Below the pieces are notes generated by a model. The model had not been told where the DNA came from. It was given only the letters and a program-made list of their open reading frames with translations, and made no database searches. From the NCBI GenBank assembly GCA_046565985.1, contig JBKHXN010000022.1:1-31354 (forward strand): a stretch of DNA of 31,354 nucleotides, in the 5' to 3' direction. Each line of letters starts with the position of its first letter. Within the stretch, counting starts at the first letter, position 1. This document shows, one piece after another, positions 23,601-30,510 of this stretch. Both the position numbers and the translations under genes were made by a program. Source of the DNA: Polycyclovorans sp046565985. GTDB taxonomy: Bacteria > Pseudomonadota > Gammaproteobacteria > Nevskiales > Nevskiaceae.

Positions 23601-23979
23601 GGAAGCCCGTGCCCGCGCCTGGCTGGAGGTCAACTGCCAGCACTGCCACAACGTGCGCGGCTTTGCCGCCAACACCGGCTACTACCTCGATCATCTGCGG
23701 GTGATGGACCTGAGCTACGGCATCTGCAAGTCGCCGACCGCCACCGGCTTCGAGGGCAGCGGCGGGCGGACCATCGACGTCTTCCCCGGCGATCCGGCCC
23801 GCTCGATCCTGGAGTTCCGCATCAGCGAGGCCGCCACCACCGCCGCCGCCCGCATGCCACCCCTGGCACGCAGCGTGGTGGACGTGGAGGGCCATGCGCT
23901 GATCGAACGCTGGATCCGTGACGTGGTGATCCCGGACGAGAACCGCTACCCCGGCTCCACCAGCTGTACCGGCGGCTGA
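20605..23979 (+). CDS. Lipoprotein fusing a parallel beta-helix to a diheme cytochrome c; start region apparently out of frame
   Basis: The long frame begins at TTG 20605 (1124 residues), but no ribosome binding site precedes it. The good GGAGGT (20617-20622) serves ATG 20630, which is in another frame (see repeat 20650-20673). In the long frame LGLGLLSAC gives a lipobox (Cys36). Next come an IPT/TIG-like segment (~50-140), then a right-handed beta-helix of short repeats (~150-610: IVIEDLTVLDSGGNGFEL, ILIDEAESVGASDAGIYVGQTNTAIIRNSRAVYN, VFENTFENNNTGGIIHA). The C-terminal part (~700-1124) has two heme motifs, CLSCH (901-905) and CQHCH (1011-1015), resembling SO2930-type diheme proteins (TIGR03806), which I recall neighbouring TIGR03805 beta-helix proteins. 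A cell-surface or periplasmic electron-transfer role is inferred. Confidence 0.75.
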   Translation: MHDHGGRRHVLFGESAVSLFRCFWPLLLGLGLLSACGGGGSPAVSPVPVAPAPVVTAVTPDPVPAAALPQTLTVTGQNFAEGARLAFTNPEGLPSASVAEDLIRDSATQLRYAFNNLNVVGNWTLRVINPDGQQSAPLSFRVKMPGRVFFITPGEDATEQMLSASTQLSPGDVIQFDCGYFDLKKTLLINQVEDVTIKGCGRDKTALSFRNNTSSPEGILISSVAGIVIEDLTVLDSGGNGFELRAVNHGTLRRVRALWSSNGGQQSPDPVSAENYLERLATPVPCTDPPTLNPNAPENQFPGADTTSPDYTVSEKSGRYGIYPVSSENILIDEAESVGASDAGIYVGQTNTAIIRNSRAVYNVFGFEIENVQGGEYQNNIAECNTGGFLIYDLDNLRQYGDRSRMYGNISRNNNTYNFTAGGFVANVPPGSGMITLSYDRIDVFENTFENNNTGGIIHASYELFPEGAGRPAERRIDFYTEGMHIFRNTFINNGNGLPRPTTTDLQNGDVARVLPALVGLKNQAACLDPRNAATCVAAGGTGYRGAHIVWDGLLDALDADCPYPVDANGQPVPKDENDKPQHTNEHPNPACHYNAYKFDTEQSPVKRKSPLWFASCIDDDNSFSADSLTFANFNGTKGLEAVIAAATASQDEAGLMQVVASLPATDAQKFASSFNLKLHKCEAEYGRNLELLPPVVIPPFVPTGEYDPAPPPEVVDALCGAGVEDGEVNFSAATVDCPQLDQYHLFADPQDPTSAPRGGGLPYALNTKLFTDYSVKYRVAYLPPGTQAVYRDAATDGVNSTLVFPTGTIIAKTFSFLDERTGAETAIETRLLIRRVNSAGRARWVGLPYIWETTEGGQRVARLRRNGGTAAVSWHYTDPDSNLLHSGSTASYAVPSANQCLSCHANEDLDPGTAPIGPKVRNLNRPYASESSRESGQSGHESAGVNQIQYWCSTGRLAGCPEDLGVDPQSQIAANLERLPIFNKPGDAGFAAHSDEDVEARARAWLEVNCQHCHNVRGFAANTGYYLDHLRVMDLSYGICKSPTATGFEGSGGRTIDVFPGDPARSILEFRISEAATTAAARMPPLARSVVDVEGHALIERWIRDVVIPDENRYPGSTSCTGG
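20617..20632 (+). promoter_or_regulatory. Strong Shine-Dalgarno and ATG out of frame with the long coding region
   Basis: GGAGGT (20617-20622) is followed by ATG at 20630-20632, eight bases after GGAGG. This frame runs MSCLGNPLFRCFAVSGRCC and stops soon after. Removing one of the three 8-bp repeats just downstream would join it to the lipoprotein frame as MSCLGNPLFRCFWPLLLGL, leading into GLLSAC. Confidence 0.7.
20650..20673 (+). repeat. Short sequence repeat (GCTGTTTC)x3 at the start of the lipoprotein gene
   Basis: Three perfect tandem copies of the octamer occupy 20650-20657, 20658-20665 and 20666-20673. Eight is not a multiple of three, so gaining or losing a unit shifts the frame; with two units the ATG at 20630 reads into the lipoprotein signal peptide. 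Confidence 0.9.
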
Positions 23980-23984
23980 GCCAC

Positions 23985-24018
23985 CCCCGCCCCCGTCCTG
24001 CAAGGGGCGGGGGCGGGG
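23985..24018. terminator. GC-rich hairpin between convergent genes
   Basis: CCCCGCCCCC (23985-23994) can pair with GGGGGCGGGG (24009-24018) between the stop of the beta-helix/cytochrome gene and the stop of the minus-strand GH13 gene. T-runs are poor on both sides, so efficient intrinsic termination is uncertain; it may serve both strands. Confidence 0.5.
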
Positions 24019-24024
24019 CCTTGT

Positions 24025-25467
24025 TCAGGCGCGCAGCGTCAGCCAGCGCCGGGACTTCTCGTCCACGTAGCGCACCGTCGTGGTCTTGAAGTTCAGATCC
24101 ACGAACAGCTCGCAGGCCAGTTCCCCCATGCGCCAGCACATGGCCACGCTGGAGTCGTTGGAATACTGCAGGTGGAACACGCCGTTGAAGGCGGGGTAGT
24201 GCGAGCGGAATTCCATGAGCCTGAGCAGGCGCCGCACCACCGGCTGCTTCATGGCCTCGTCCACTTCCTCCAGCGAGTAGCGGTGACGGTTGATGTCACG
24301 CAGCTCGCCGGTGGCTTCCATCAGCTCCACGTCGTTCTGCCCGGCCAGCAGGCCCACGTAGTACACCTGCGGGATCCCCGGCGCGAAGAACTGGATGGCG
24401 CGCGCGGCGATGTAGGCATCGTCATTGCGTTTGAGCGCATCGTAATAGGTGCAGGTGAGTTGGTAGATGGCGCCCACGCTGTGCACATTGGCGGCCGAGC
24501 GGCGCAGGATCGGATCGGCACTGCGCGCGCTGACGTTGTCGATCACCGCCTGGATCTCGGCCTTGGGCAGCACGCCCTCCACGTCGGGGATGCAGATGCC
24601 GTCGTGGGTATCCAGCACCGTGATCTGGTTGCGCGGGCACATGCGCAGCCAGTTCTTGAGGTAGGTACTGTTGGCGTCCAGCAGCGAGTAGAGCAGCAGC
24701 GGCGCCAGCGCGAACCCGTAGGGGTGCATGCCGTGCAGGGAAATGGCGTACTGGTAGCTGGAGTGGTCGTGAACCTCCGGCAGGGTTTCCACGCCGTGCT
24801 CGCGGGCGATGCCGTCGATCCACTTGAGGATGTCGTACACGTCCGGCTCCACCAGGAAGCAGCTGGTGCCGATCTTCTTGGTGGTGTAACCAAACGCATC
24901 GAGCCGCAGCAGCTTGACGCCCCGCGCGGCGAGGAAGGCGATGTAATCCTCCATCAGCGCGTAGGTCTTGGGGGACTGGTAGTTGAGATCGATCTGCCGC
25001 TCGGTGAAGGTGCACCAGACCCGGCAGCTGCTGCCGTCGGCAAAGCGCACCTCGCGGAACGGCACCTTCTCCTTGCGGATGTGGATGCGGGCCAGGTCGT
25101 CGGGCGAGATCGGCCCCATCTCCTCCACGCGCACGAACAGGTCGGCGTATTCCGAGCGCAGCCCGTGGGCGAGAAAATCCTTGAACTCCGGGGACTCGTC
25201 GGAAATGTGGTTGAGCGTCAGATCCACGCACAGGTCGTAGCGGTGGCTGATGCGCTCCACGTCCTCCCAGCTGCCGTAGGCCGGGTCCACCTCCTTGTGC
25301 GTGAGCGGCGAGAAGCCGCCGTCGGCGTTGGACGGATACAGCGGCAGGATGTGCACGCCGCCGATGCGGTCGCCGCAGTGGCGGTCCAGCACGCTGTAGA
25401 GATCGGCGAGGTTGCGACCGAGACGGTCGGGGTAGCAGATCAGCTGCACCTGGTTTTTCAGTGCCAT
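24025..25467 (-). CDS. GH13 subfamily 18 glycoside phosphorylase, sucrose-phosphorylase-like
   Basis: 480 residues from ATG 25467 (MALKNQVQLICYPDRLG); the frame extends upstream, but this is the usual start. Motifs match sucrose phosphorylases: GGVHILPLYPSNADGGFSPLTHKEVDPAYGSWEDV, LTLNHIS, TFTERQIDLNYQSP, LLRLDAFGYTTKKIGTSCF with nucleophile Asp190, ETLPEVHDH with acid/base Glu231, and VLDTHDGI with stabiliser Asp289. Family members phosphorolyse sucrose, sucrose-6-phosphate, glucosylglycerate or glucosylglycerol; sequence alone does not choose between these. No sugar transporter or glucosyltransferase lies nearby. It is divergent from the queuosine transporter gene, and no Shine-Dalgarno is obvious. 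Confidence 0.85.
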   Translation of the reverse strand: MALKNQVQLICYPDRLGRNLADLYSVLDRHCGDRIGGVHILPLYPSNADGGFSPLTHKEVDPAYGSWEDVERISHRYDLCVDLTLNHISDESPEFKDFLAHGLRSEYADLFVRVEEMGPISPDDLARIHIRKEKVPFREVRFADGSSCRVWCTFTERQIDLNYQSPKTYALMEDYIAFLAARGVKLLRLDAFGYTTKKIGTSCFLVEPDVYDILKWIDGIAREHGVETLPEVHDHSSYQYAISLHGMHPYGFALAPLLLYSLLDANSTYLKNWLRMCPRNQITVLDTHDGICIPDVEGVLPKAEIQAVIDNVSARSADPILRRSAANVHSVGAIYQLTCTYYDALKRNDDAYIAARAIQFFAPGIPQVYYVGLLAGQNDVELMEATGELRDINRHRYSLEEVDEAMKQPVVRRLLRLMEFRSHYPAFNGVFHLQYSNDSSVAMCWRMGELACELFVDLNFKTTTVRYVDEKSRRWLTLRA

Positions 25468-25561
25468 GCGGGTTTTTCTGGGAGGGTCCGCCCAGACCGT
25501 AATGGGATCCGCACGCCGATGCAACGCCACGCTATGCTCATCGCCCGAACCGGATGACCCC

Positions 25562-26329
25562 ATGAGCCACGCCGACGCCGCCACCAAGCTGCCCGCCGCC
25601 GCAGGCCGCAGCTTCCGCTACTACGATTTCCTGGTGGCGGGCCTGGTCACCGTATTGCTGTGCTCCAACCTGATCGGCCCCGGCAAGGTCTGCACCCTCA
25701 GCCTGCCGTGGATCGGCACGTTCAGCTTTGGTGCCGGCAACCTGTTCTTCCCCATCGGCTACATCTTTGCCGACGTGCTCACCGAGGTGTACGGCTACGC
25801 CCGCGCGCGGCGCGCCATCTGGGCCGGCTTTGGCGGGCTGGTGTTCGCCAGCCTGATGAGCACAGTGATCCTGCATATCCCCGCCAGCCCGTCCGAGCCC
25901 TGGAACGCCACCCTGCAGCCGGCGCTGGAAGTGGTGTTCGGCAGCACCTGGCGCATTGTCGTCGCCAGCATGATCGGCTACTGGGTGGGTGATTTCGTCA
26001 ACAGCTACGTCATGGCCCGGATGAAGGTCTGGACCCGCGGTCGCCACCTGTGGACGCGCACCATCGGCAGCACCGTCTTCGGCCAGGGCGTGGACTCGCT
26101 GCTGTTCTATCCCATTGCCTTCTATGGCGTGTGGACCAACGACGCCCTGCTGGCGGTAATCGGCTTCAACTTCGTCTTCAAGCTGATGGTCGAGGTACTG
26201 TTCACCCCCGTCACCTACTGGGTGGTGGCGCGGCTCAAGCGCGCCGAAGGGGTGGATGTGTACGACACCCACACCCGCTTCACCCCCTTCTCGCTGCGCG
26301 AGGAAGGTGAGATCAGGAGGGCAGGATAG
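25562..26329 (+). CDS. yhhQ: Queuosine precursor transporter, YhhQ/VUT family
   Basis: 255 residues from ATG 25562 (MSHADAATK). Hydrophobic segments match the DUF165/YhhQ family: FLVAGLVTVLLCSNLIG, FSFGAGNLFFPIGYIFADVLTEVYGYARARRAIWAGFGG, SMIGYWVGDFVNSYVMARMKVWT and RTIGSTVFGQGVDSLLFYPIAF. The FP.GYI..DVLTEVYG and GDF.NS segments are the family's hallmarks. It imports the queuine precursors preQ0/preQ1. The next small gene starts on the last base of its stop. Confidence 0.88.
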   Translation: MSHADAATKLPAAAGRSFRYYDFLVAGLVTVLLCSNLIGPGKVCTLSLPWIGTFSFGAGNLFFPIGYIFADVLTEVYGYARARRAIWAGFGGLVFASLMSTVILHIPASPSEPWNATLQPALEVVFGSTWRIVVASMIGYWVGDFVNSYVMARMKVWTRGRHLWTRTIGSTVFGQGVDSLLFYPIAFYGVWTNDALLAVIGFNFVFKLMVEVLFTPVTYWVVARLKRAEGVDVYDTHTRFTPFSLREEGEIRRAG

Positions 26330-26586
26330 TGTCCCGGGAACCGCCCAGGACAGCTTCTATCCGCACATGGATCCTCCAGAGCCTGGCCGTGCTCCTGGGC
26401 ATGGCGGCCCTGGTGCTCGCAGGCCTGGCTTGGGTGCTGATCCGTGACGGCGCCTGGCCGGAGCCAGGCACCGGCTCGCTCGGCCACGTGGGCATGGTCA
26501 TTGCCGGCGCCATCGGCGCTCTGCTGTCGCTGCTGAGCGGTCTGCTCTCAGCCGCCTGCTGGATGCGCAGCCGCCGTCCGCCCTAG
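26329..26586 (+). CDS. Small two-helix membrane protein of unknown function
   Basis: 85 residues from GTG 26329; the start overlaps the yhhQ stop by one base and is preceded by AGGAGG at 26315-26320. Two hydrophobic segments are clear: WILQSLAVLLGMAALVLAGLAWVLI (about 14-38) and VGMVIAGAIGALLSLLSGLLSAACWM (about 54-79). The short ends are basic (RDGAWPEP between the helices, RSRRPP at the end). I do not recognise a family. Its coupling to yhhQ suggests co-expression. The stop shares two bases of a CTAG with the convergent crotonase stop. Confidence 0.7.
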   Translation: MSREPPRTASIRTWILQSLAVLLGMAALVLAGLAWVLIRDGAWPEPGTGSLGHVGMVIAGAIGALLSLLSGLLSAACWMRSRRPP

Positions 26587-27371
26587 CGGCCGGTGAACAC
26601 CGGCGCGCGCTTCTCGCCAAAGGCGCGCACGGCTTCGCGTGCATCCTCGGTCTTCATGATCGGCACCAGATCGGGCAGCATGGCCTTGAGGCCGGCCTCG
26701 TCGCCCTTCACGCGGGCCACGCGGGCGAGCTTGAGCGCCGCCTGCACGCCCAGCGGCGCCTGGCGGCAGATTTCCTCGGCGAGCGCGACGGCGGTGTCCA
26801 GCACCTGCGCCGCCGGCACCAGCCGCTGCACGAAGCCCAGGCGCTGTGCTTCTTCGCCGGAGAACTCGCGGCCGGTGAGGATCAGGTCCATGGCGTTGCC
26901 CCAGCCAATCTCCTGCGCCAGACGCACGGTGGCGCCGCCGCAGGGGTAGAAGCCGCGCTTGACCTCGATCTGCCCGAAGCGCGTGTCCGGCGCCGCCACC
27001 CGCATGTCGGCGGCGAGCATGAGCTCTATCGCCACGGTGAAGCTCACCCCGCGCGCCGCCACCACCACCGGCTTGCGGCAGCGGCGTGACTCGTCCAGCC
27101 CGAAGGGCTCGATGCTGCTCGCCGGGATATCCGGCCACTTGCCGGCGGCAAACACCGGCGCCCACTGGGTGAGGTCGAGCCCGGCAGTGAAGTGATCGCC
27201 CACCCCGTAGAGCACGCCGCACCACAGCTCGGGATCGCGGTCCAGCTCGCCATAGGCGGCGGCCAGTTCGCGGTAGGTGTCCAGGGTCATGGCGTTGCGC
27301 TTTTCCGGGCGGTTGAAGCCCATCATCAGGATGTGGCCGCGGCGTTCGACGGTGAGAGTAGTGGTGGTCAT
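26583..27371 (-). CDS. Enoyl-CoA hydratase/isomerase (crotonase) family protein
   Basis: 262 residues from ATG 27371 (MTTTTLTVERRGHIL), preceded by GGAGCC. Crotonase fold: FNRPEKRNAMTLDTYREL, GDHFTAGLDLTQW (first oxyanion-hole region), KPVVVAARGVSFTVAIELMLAADMRVAA, RFGQIEVKRGFYPCGGATVRLAQEIGWGNAMDLILTGREF, and the C-terminal EDAREAVRAFGEKRAPVF. The usual G-GGG-E-L is replaced by GVSFTVAIEL, so hydratase activity is not certain and another crotonase reaction is possible. It follows the acyl-CoA dehydrogenase gene on the same strand by 20 bases, so they form an operon. Confidence 0.85.
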   Translation of the reverse strand: MTTTTLTVERRGHILMMGFNRPEKRNAMTLDTYRELAAAYGELDRDPELWCGVLYGVGDHFTAGLDLTQWAPVFAAGKWPDIPASSIEPFGLDESRRCRKPVVVAARGVSFTVAIELMLAADMRVAAPDTRFGQIEVKRGFYPCGGATVRLAQEIGWGNAMDLILTGREFSGEEAQRLGFVQRLVPAAQVLDTAVALAEEICRQAPLGVQAALKLARVARVKGDEAGLKAMLPDLVPIMKTEDAREAVRAFGEKRAPVFTGR

Positions 27372-27391
27372 GTGAGGCTCCGGGTCAAATA

Positions 27392-29197
27392 TCAGAAAGC
27401 GGATTCGGGGATGTCCAGCGCGGTGCTGTCCAGGCTCTGCAACAGGCGCGCGGCGGGCTCGATGGCGGGCAGCTCGTGGCGGAAGAAGAACTGCGCGGCC
27501 GCGAGCTTGCCGGCGCAGAGGTCCTGCTGGCCCTGGCCTTTTGCCAGCAGCTCGGTGGCAGTCAGTGCCTGGCGCAGCCACAGCCAGGCGATCACGCTGT
27601 GGCCCACCAGCGTCATGTAGTGCACGGCATTGGCCAGGCCCAGCTGCACCCGGCCCTGGGCCAGCACCACCGCGACCGCCTGCGTGGTTTCGGCGATCAG
27701 CTCCAGCGCCTGGCCCAGCTGGATGGCCAGCGGCCGCAGGGATTCATGGCGGGCGGCCTCGGCGCAGCTGGCGCTGATCTCGCGGCTCAGCAGCTTGAGC
27801 GCCGCGCCGCCCTGCAGCAGTGCCTTGCGGCCGAGCAGGTCGATGGCCTGGATGCCGTTGGTGCCCTCGTGGATGGCGTTGAGCCGGTTGTCTCGCCACA
27901 GCTGCTCCACCGGGTACTCGCGGGTGTAGCCGTAGCCGCCGAGTACCTGGATGGCGAGGTCGTTGGACTTCACGCACCAGTCGGACGGCCAGGCCTTGGC
28001 GATGGGCGTGAGGAAGTCGAGCAGCAGCGCGCCCTCGGCACGGCGCTTCGGGTCCGGGTCCTGCTGGGCCTGATCCACCAGCAGCGCGGTGTACAGCTCC
28101 AGCGCCAGGCCGCCTTCCACGTAGGCCTTCTGCTGGAGCAGCATGCGGCGCACGTCGCCGTGCTCGATCAGGCGCACGGGCGGAGAGCCCGGATCCTTGT
28201 TGTCCAGCGCCCGGCCCTGGCGCCGTTCACGGGCGTAGTTCAGTGCATACAGATAGCCCTGAGAGGCCATCATCACCGCCGAGGTGCCGACACCGATGCG
28301 CGCCTCGTTCATCATGTGGAACATGGCGCGCAGGCCCTCGTGGGGCTGGCCCACCAGGTGCCCGACGCAGGTGCCGTTCTCGCCAAACTTGAGGAAGGTG
28401 TTGATGATGCCGCGCTGCCCGAGCTTGTGGTTGATGCCGGCCAGTGCCACGTCGTTGCGTCCGCCCAGGCTGCCGTCGGGCTTGACGTGGTATTTGGGGA
28501 CGATGAACAGGCTGATGCCCTTGACCCCCGGCGGCCCGCCCGGGATCTTGGCCAGCACCAGGTGCACGATGTTCTCGGCCAGCTCGTGGTCGCCGCCGGA
28601 GATCCACATCTTGGCGCCCTCGATGCGGTAGCTGCCGTCTTCCTGCGGCAGCGCGCGGGTCTTGATGTCGGCCAGCGAAGACCCGGCCTGCGGCTCCGAC
28701 AGGCACATGGTGCCCAGAAAGCGCCCGGCGTTGATCGGGTCCATGTACAGGCGCTGCTGCTCCGGAGTGCCGTGCGCGGCGAGCAGGTTGGCCGCGCCGC
28801 GCGCCAGCATCAGGTAGCCGCCGGTGGCGACGTTGGCGCCCATGAACATCGCATCGGCCAGCAGCGCCACCGCGTAGGGCAGCTGCAGGCCGCCGGCGCT
28901 CTCGTCGGCCAGCACGCCCATGAAGCCGGCGTCCACCGCGGCGCGGATTGCCTCCTTCACCTCGGGGATCAGCACCACCTTGCCGTCGGCGCCGCGGTGC
29001 GGTTCCTCGGTATCGTTCTTGCGCAGATGTGGCAGGAATTTCTCTACTGCGATCCGGTGGGCGAGCTCGATCACGTCGTCGAAGGTCTCGCGTGAATGCG
29101 CGGCGTAGCGCGGATAGCGCAGCAGCCGCTCGGCGCCCAGCACGTCGTACAGGGTGAAGGCCAGACCGGCGCGATCCACCAGCGGGGACGGGTTCAT
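27392..29197 (-). CDS. Acyl-CoA dehydrogenase with C-terminal extension
   Basis: 601 residues, matching the long (~600-residue) FadE5-like subfamily. Features: N-terminal helical domain; FLGTMCLSEPQAGSSLADIKTRA and IEGAKMWISGGDHEL (FAD and substrate region); LGQRGIINTFLKFGENGTCVGHL; NEARIGVGTSAVMMASQGYL; LAIQVLGGYGYTREYPVEQLWRDNRLNAIHEGTNGIQAIDLLGRK, with catalytic Glu444 in the AIHEGTN position; and a C-terminal helical extension (~470-601). It oxidises an acyl-CoA to the enoyl-CoA, passing electrons to ETF. The downstream crotonase would act on the product. Substrate length cannot be inferred. Confidence 0.92.
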   Translation of the reverse strand: MNPSPLVDRAGLAFTLYDVLGAERLLRYPRYAAHSRETFDDVIELAHRIAVEKFLPHLRKNDTEEPHRGADGKVVLIPEVKEAIRAAVDAGFMGVLADESAGGLQLPYAVALLADAMFMGANVATGGYLMLARGAANLLAAHGTPEQQRLYMDPINAGRFLGTMCLSEPQAGSSLADIKTRALPQEDGSYRIEGAKMWISGGDHELAENIVHLVLAKIPGGPPGVKGISLFIVPKYHVKPDGSLGGRNDVALAGINHKLGQRGIINTFLKFGENGTCVGHLVGQPHEGLRAMFHMMNEARIGVGTSAVMMASQGYLYALNYARERRQGRALDNKDPGSPPVRLIEHGDVRRMLLQQKAYVEGGLALELYTALLVDQAQQDPDPKRRAEGALLLDFLTPIAKAWPSDWCVKSNDLAIQVLGGYGYTREYPVEQLWRDNRLNAIHEGTNGIQAIDLLGRKALLQGGAALKLLSREISASCAEAARHESLRPLAIQLGQALELIAETTQAVAVVLAQGRVQLGLANAVHYMTLVGHSVIAWLWLRQALTATELLAKGQGQQDLCAGKLAAAQFFFRHELPAIEPAARLLQSLDSTALDIPESAF

Positions 29198-29267
29198 GCA
29201 CAGCTCTCCACAATGAGTGCGGGGCGGATTGTGCGGTGTCGGCGCCGCCGCGCCAACCCGGGAGCGC

Positions 29268-30164
29268 TCACTGCGGGATCGGGGCGGGAACCGCCGGGCG
29301 CGGCCGGCGCAGGCCCGCCAGCCGGCACTGCACGATACCGGCCAGGATCACCGCGCCGCCCAGCGCCTGCTGGGGCCCGAAGGGTTCCTGCAGCAGCCAC
29401 CAGGCAAACAGTGCCGCCGCCAGCGGCTGCACCAGCAGGCCCACCGCCGAGAGCACCGCCGGCAGGCCCGCCATGGCGTAGGCGATCAGCCCCTGGCCCG
29501 CCACGTGCGAGAGCAGGGCCAGCCCGGCCAATACCGCCCAGCCGCGGGCCGATTGCGGCCACAGCGGCTCGCCCAGTGCCAGGGTCAGCGGCAGCAGTGC
29601 CAGGGCGGTGACGCCGCTGGTCCAGGCCATGACTTCCAGCACCGAGCGGCGGCTGCGAGCCCGCGCCACGCTCATCAGATACCCGGCGTAGAACACCGCG
29701 GCGCCGATGCCCAGCAGGTCGCCCACCAGGGTTTCCGGGTCAATGCGCAGGCTTTGCCCCATCAGCGTGGCGGCGCCCAGCAGGGCCAGCACCATGCCGG
29801 CCCAGAAGCCGCGGCTCAGGCGCTCGCGGAACAGCAGGTAGCCCAGACCCGCGACGAACACCGGCGCGAGGTTGGCCATCAGGGTGGCGTTGGCCACCGA
29901 GGTGCGCGCCACCGACTGGTGCCACAGCGCCAGATCCCCGGCAAAGCACAGGCCCGCCAGCGCCAGCAGCGGCCAGCCCGGCGGCAGCCAGGGCGCCTGC
30001 GGATCGCTGCGCCGCCACAGCAGGCACAGCAGCGGAGCGGCCAGCGCCACCCGCCAGAAGCCGGCGGCGGTCAGGCCCACGTCCACCAGGCGCACGAAGA
30101 TCGGCGCCAGGCCGATCAGCACCGCGCCGGCAAACAGCGCGGGCAGGGCGGCACGGGGCCTCAT
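29268..30164 (-). CDS. EamA/DMT-family transporter
   Basis: 298 residues from ATG 30164 (MRPRAALPALFAG); the frame extends upstream to 30479, but that part is not membrane-like. Two five-helix EamA repeats are visible: LPALFAGAVLIGLAPIFVRLVD, GFWRVALAAPLLCLLW and TSVANATLMANLAPVFVAGLGYLLFRERLSRGFWAGMVLALLG in the first half; LGIGAAVFYAGYLMSVARARS and GLIAYAMAGLPAVLSAVGLLVQPLAAALFAWWLLQEPFGPQQALGGAVILAGI in the second. Probably exports or imports a small metabolite; the substrate is unknown. It is divergent from priA. Confidence 0.87.
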   Translation of the reverse strand: MRPRAALPALFAGAVLIGLAPIFVRLVDVGLTAAGFWRVALAAPLLCLLWRRSDPQAPWLPPGWPLLALAGLCFAGDLALWHQSVARTSVANATLMANLAPVFVAGLGYLLFRERLSRGFWAGMVLALLGAATLMGQSLRIDPETLVGDLLGIGAAVFYAGYLMSVARARSRRSVLEVMAWTSGVTALALLPLTLALGEPLWPQSARGWAVLAGLALLSHVAGQGLIAYAMAGLPAVLSAVGLLVQPLAAALFAWWLLQEPFGPQQALGGAVILAGIVQCRLAGLRRPRPAVPAPIPQ

Positions 30165-30297
30165 CGGGCGGCGGGCGTGGGGCAGGGCATGCGCAAATGG
30201 TGACACGGAAGGCCGGCGCGGCGCCCATCCGCTATGCTCCCCCCGCTGCTTCCGGCCGGGCCGTCCGGTCGGCCACGGACCAAAACCTGGACAAGGC

Positions 30298-30306
30298 TTA
30301 TGCACA
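30298..30306 (+). promoter_or_regulatory. DnaA-box-like sequence 1
   Basis: TTATGCACA matches the TTWTNCACA consensus. It lies 184 bases from a second, perfect box, with the AT-rich stretch between. Confidence 0.4.
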
Positions 30307-30351
30307 ACTCCGCTGGAACGGGTCCGGAGGCTCCGGTCAAGAGGGACTTTC

Positions 30352-30367
30352 ATGACATTATTGTCAT
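30352..30367 (+). promoter_or_regulatory. Inverted repeat ATGACA-TTAT-TGTCAT, possible operator
   Basis: Perfect 6-base arms (30352-30357, 30362-30367) with a 4-base spacer are placed so that the right arm overlaps a candidate -35 (30361-30366). A dimeric repressor here could block priA or leader transcription. Confidence 0.45.
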
Positions 30368-30388
30368 AATGGTGCAACTCATTGTTAT
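30361..30388 (+). promoter_or_regulatory. Candidate promoter for priA
   Basis: TTGTCA (30361-30366, five of six to TTGACA), a 16-base spacer, then TGTTAT (30383-30388, four of six to TATAAT). It is in the AT-rich stretch upstream of priA. Confidence 0.35.
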
Positions 30389-30471
30389 CAAAAAAATTAA
30401 AGTGTGATGTGCGGCCAGCGGACCGCAGCGCTGCCGCAGGGGCCGGCCGGGGCCGTGTCGAGGAGGAATTC

Positions 30472-30510
30472 ATGAACATACTTATCCACAGCCCGTGGCG
30501 CTTGATCTGA
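30472..30510 (+). CDS. Twelve-codon leader ORF overlapping the priA start
   Basis: AGGAGG (30461-30466) is ideally placed before ATG 30472. The frame encodes MNILIHSPWRLI and stops at TGA 30508-30510, thirteen bases past the presumed priA GTG in another frame. It may be a regulatory leader peptide coupling priA translation, or the strong site may be coincidental. Confidence 0.45.
   Translation: MNILIHSPWRLI
30482..30490 (+). promoter_or_regulatory. DnaA-box-like sequence 2 (perfect consensus)
   Basis: TTATCCACA is the high-affinity E. coli DnaA box. It lies inside the leader ORF, five bases before the priA start. Confidence 0.5.

Larger units (their letters stand above)
30165..30494. promoter_or_regulatory. 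Divergent control region between the EamA gene and priA
   Basis: This 330-bp gene-free stretch is unusually AT-rich at 30350-30410 compared with the surrounding ~70% GC. It holds two DnaA-box matches, an inverted repeat, a promoter candidate and a strong Shine-Dalgarno for a leader ORF, each listed separately. Confidence 0.7.

Noticed and set aside
26581..26586. CTAG shared by two convergent stop codons
   Set aside because: Real but trivial: overlap of convergent stops is common in compact genomes and implies no function.
30298..30490. Chromosomal replication origin
   Set aside because: Only two boxes are present, no dnaA/dnaN/gyrB neighbours are seen, and the region is short. A DnaA-responsive promoter is the simpler reading.
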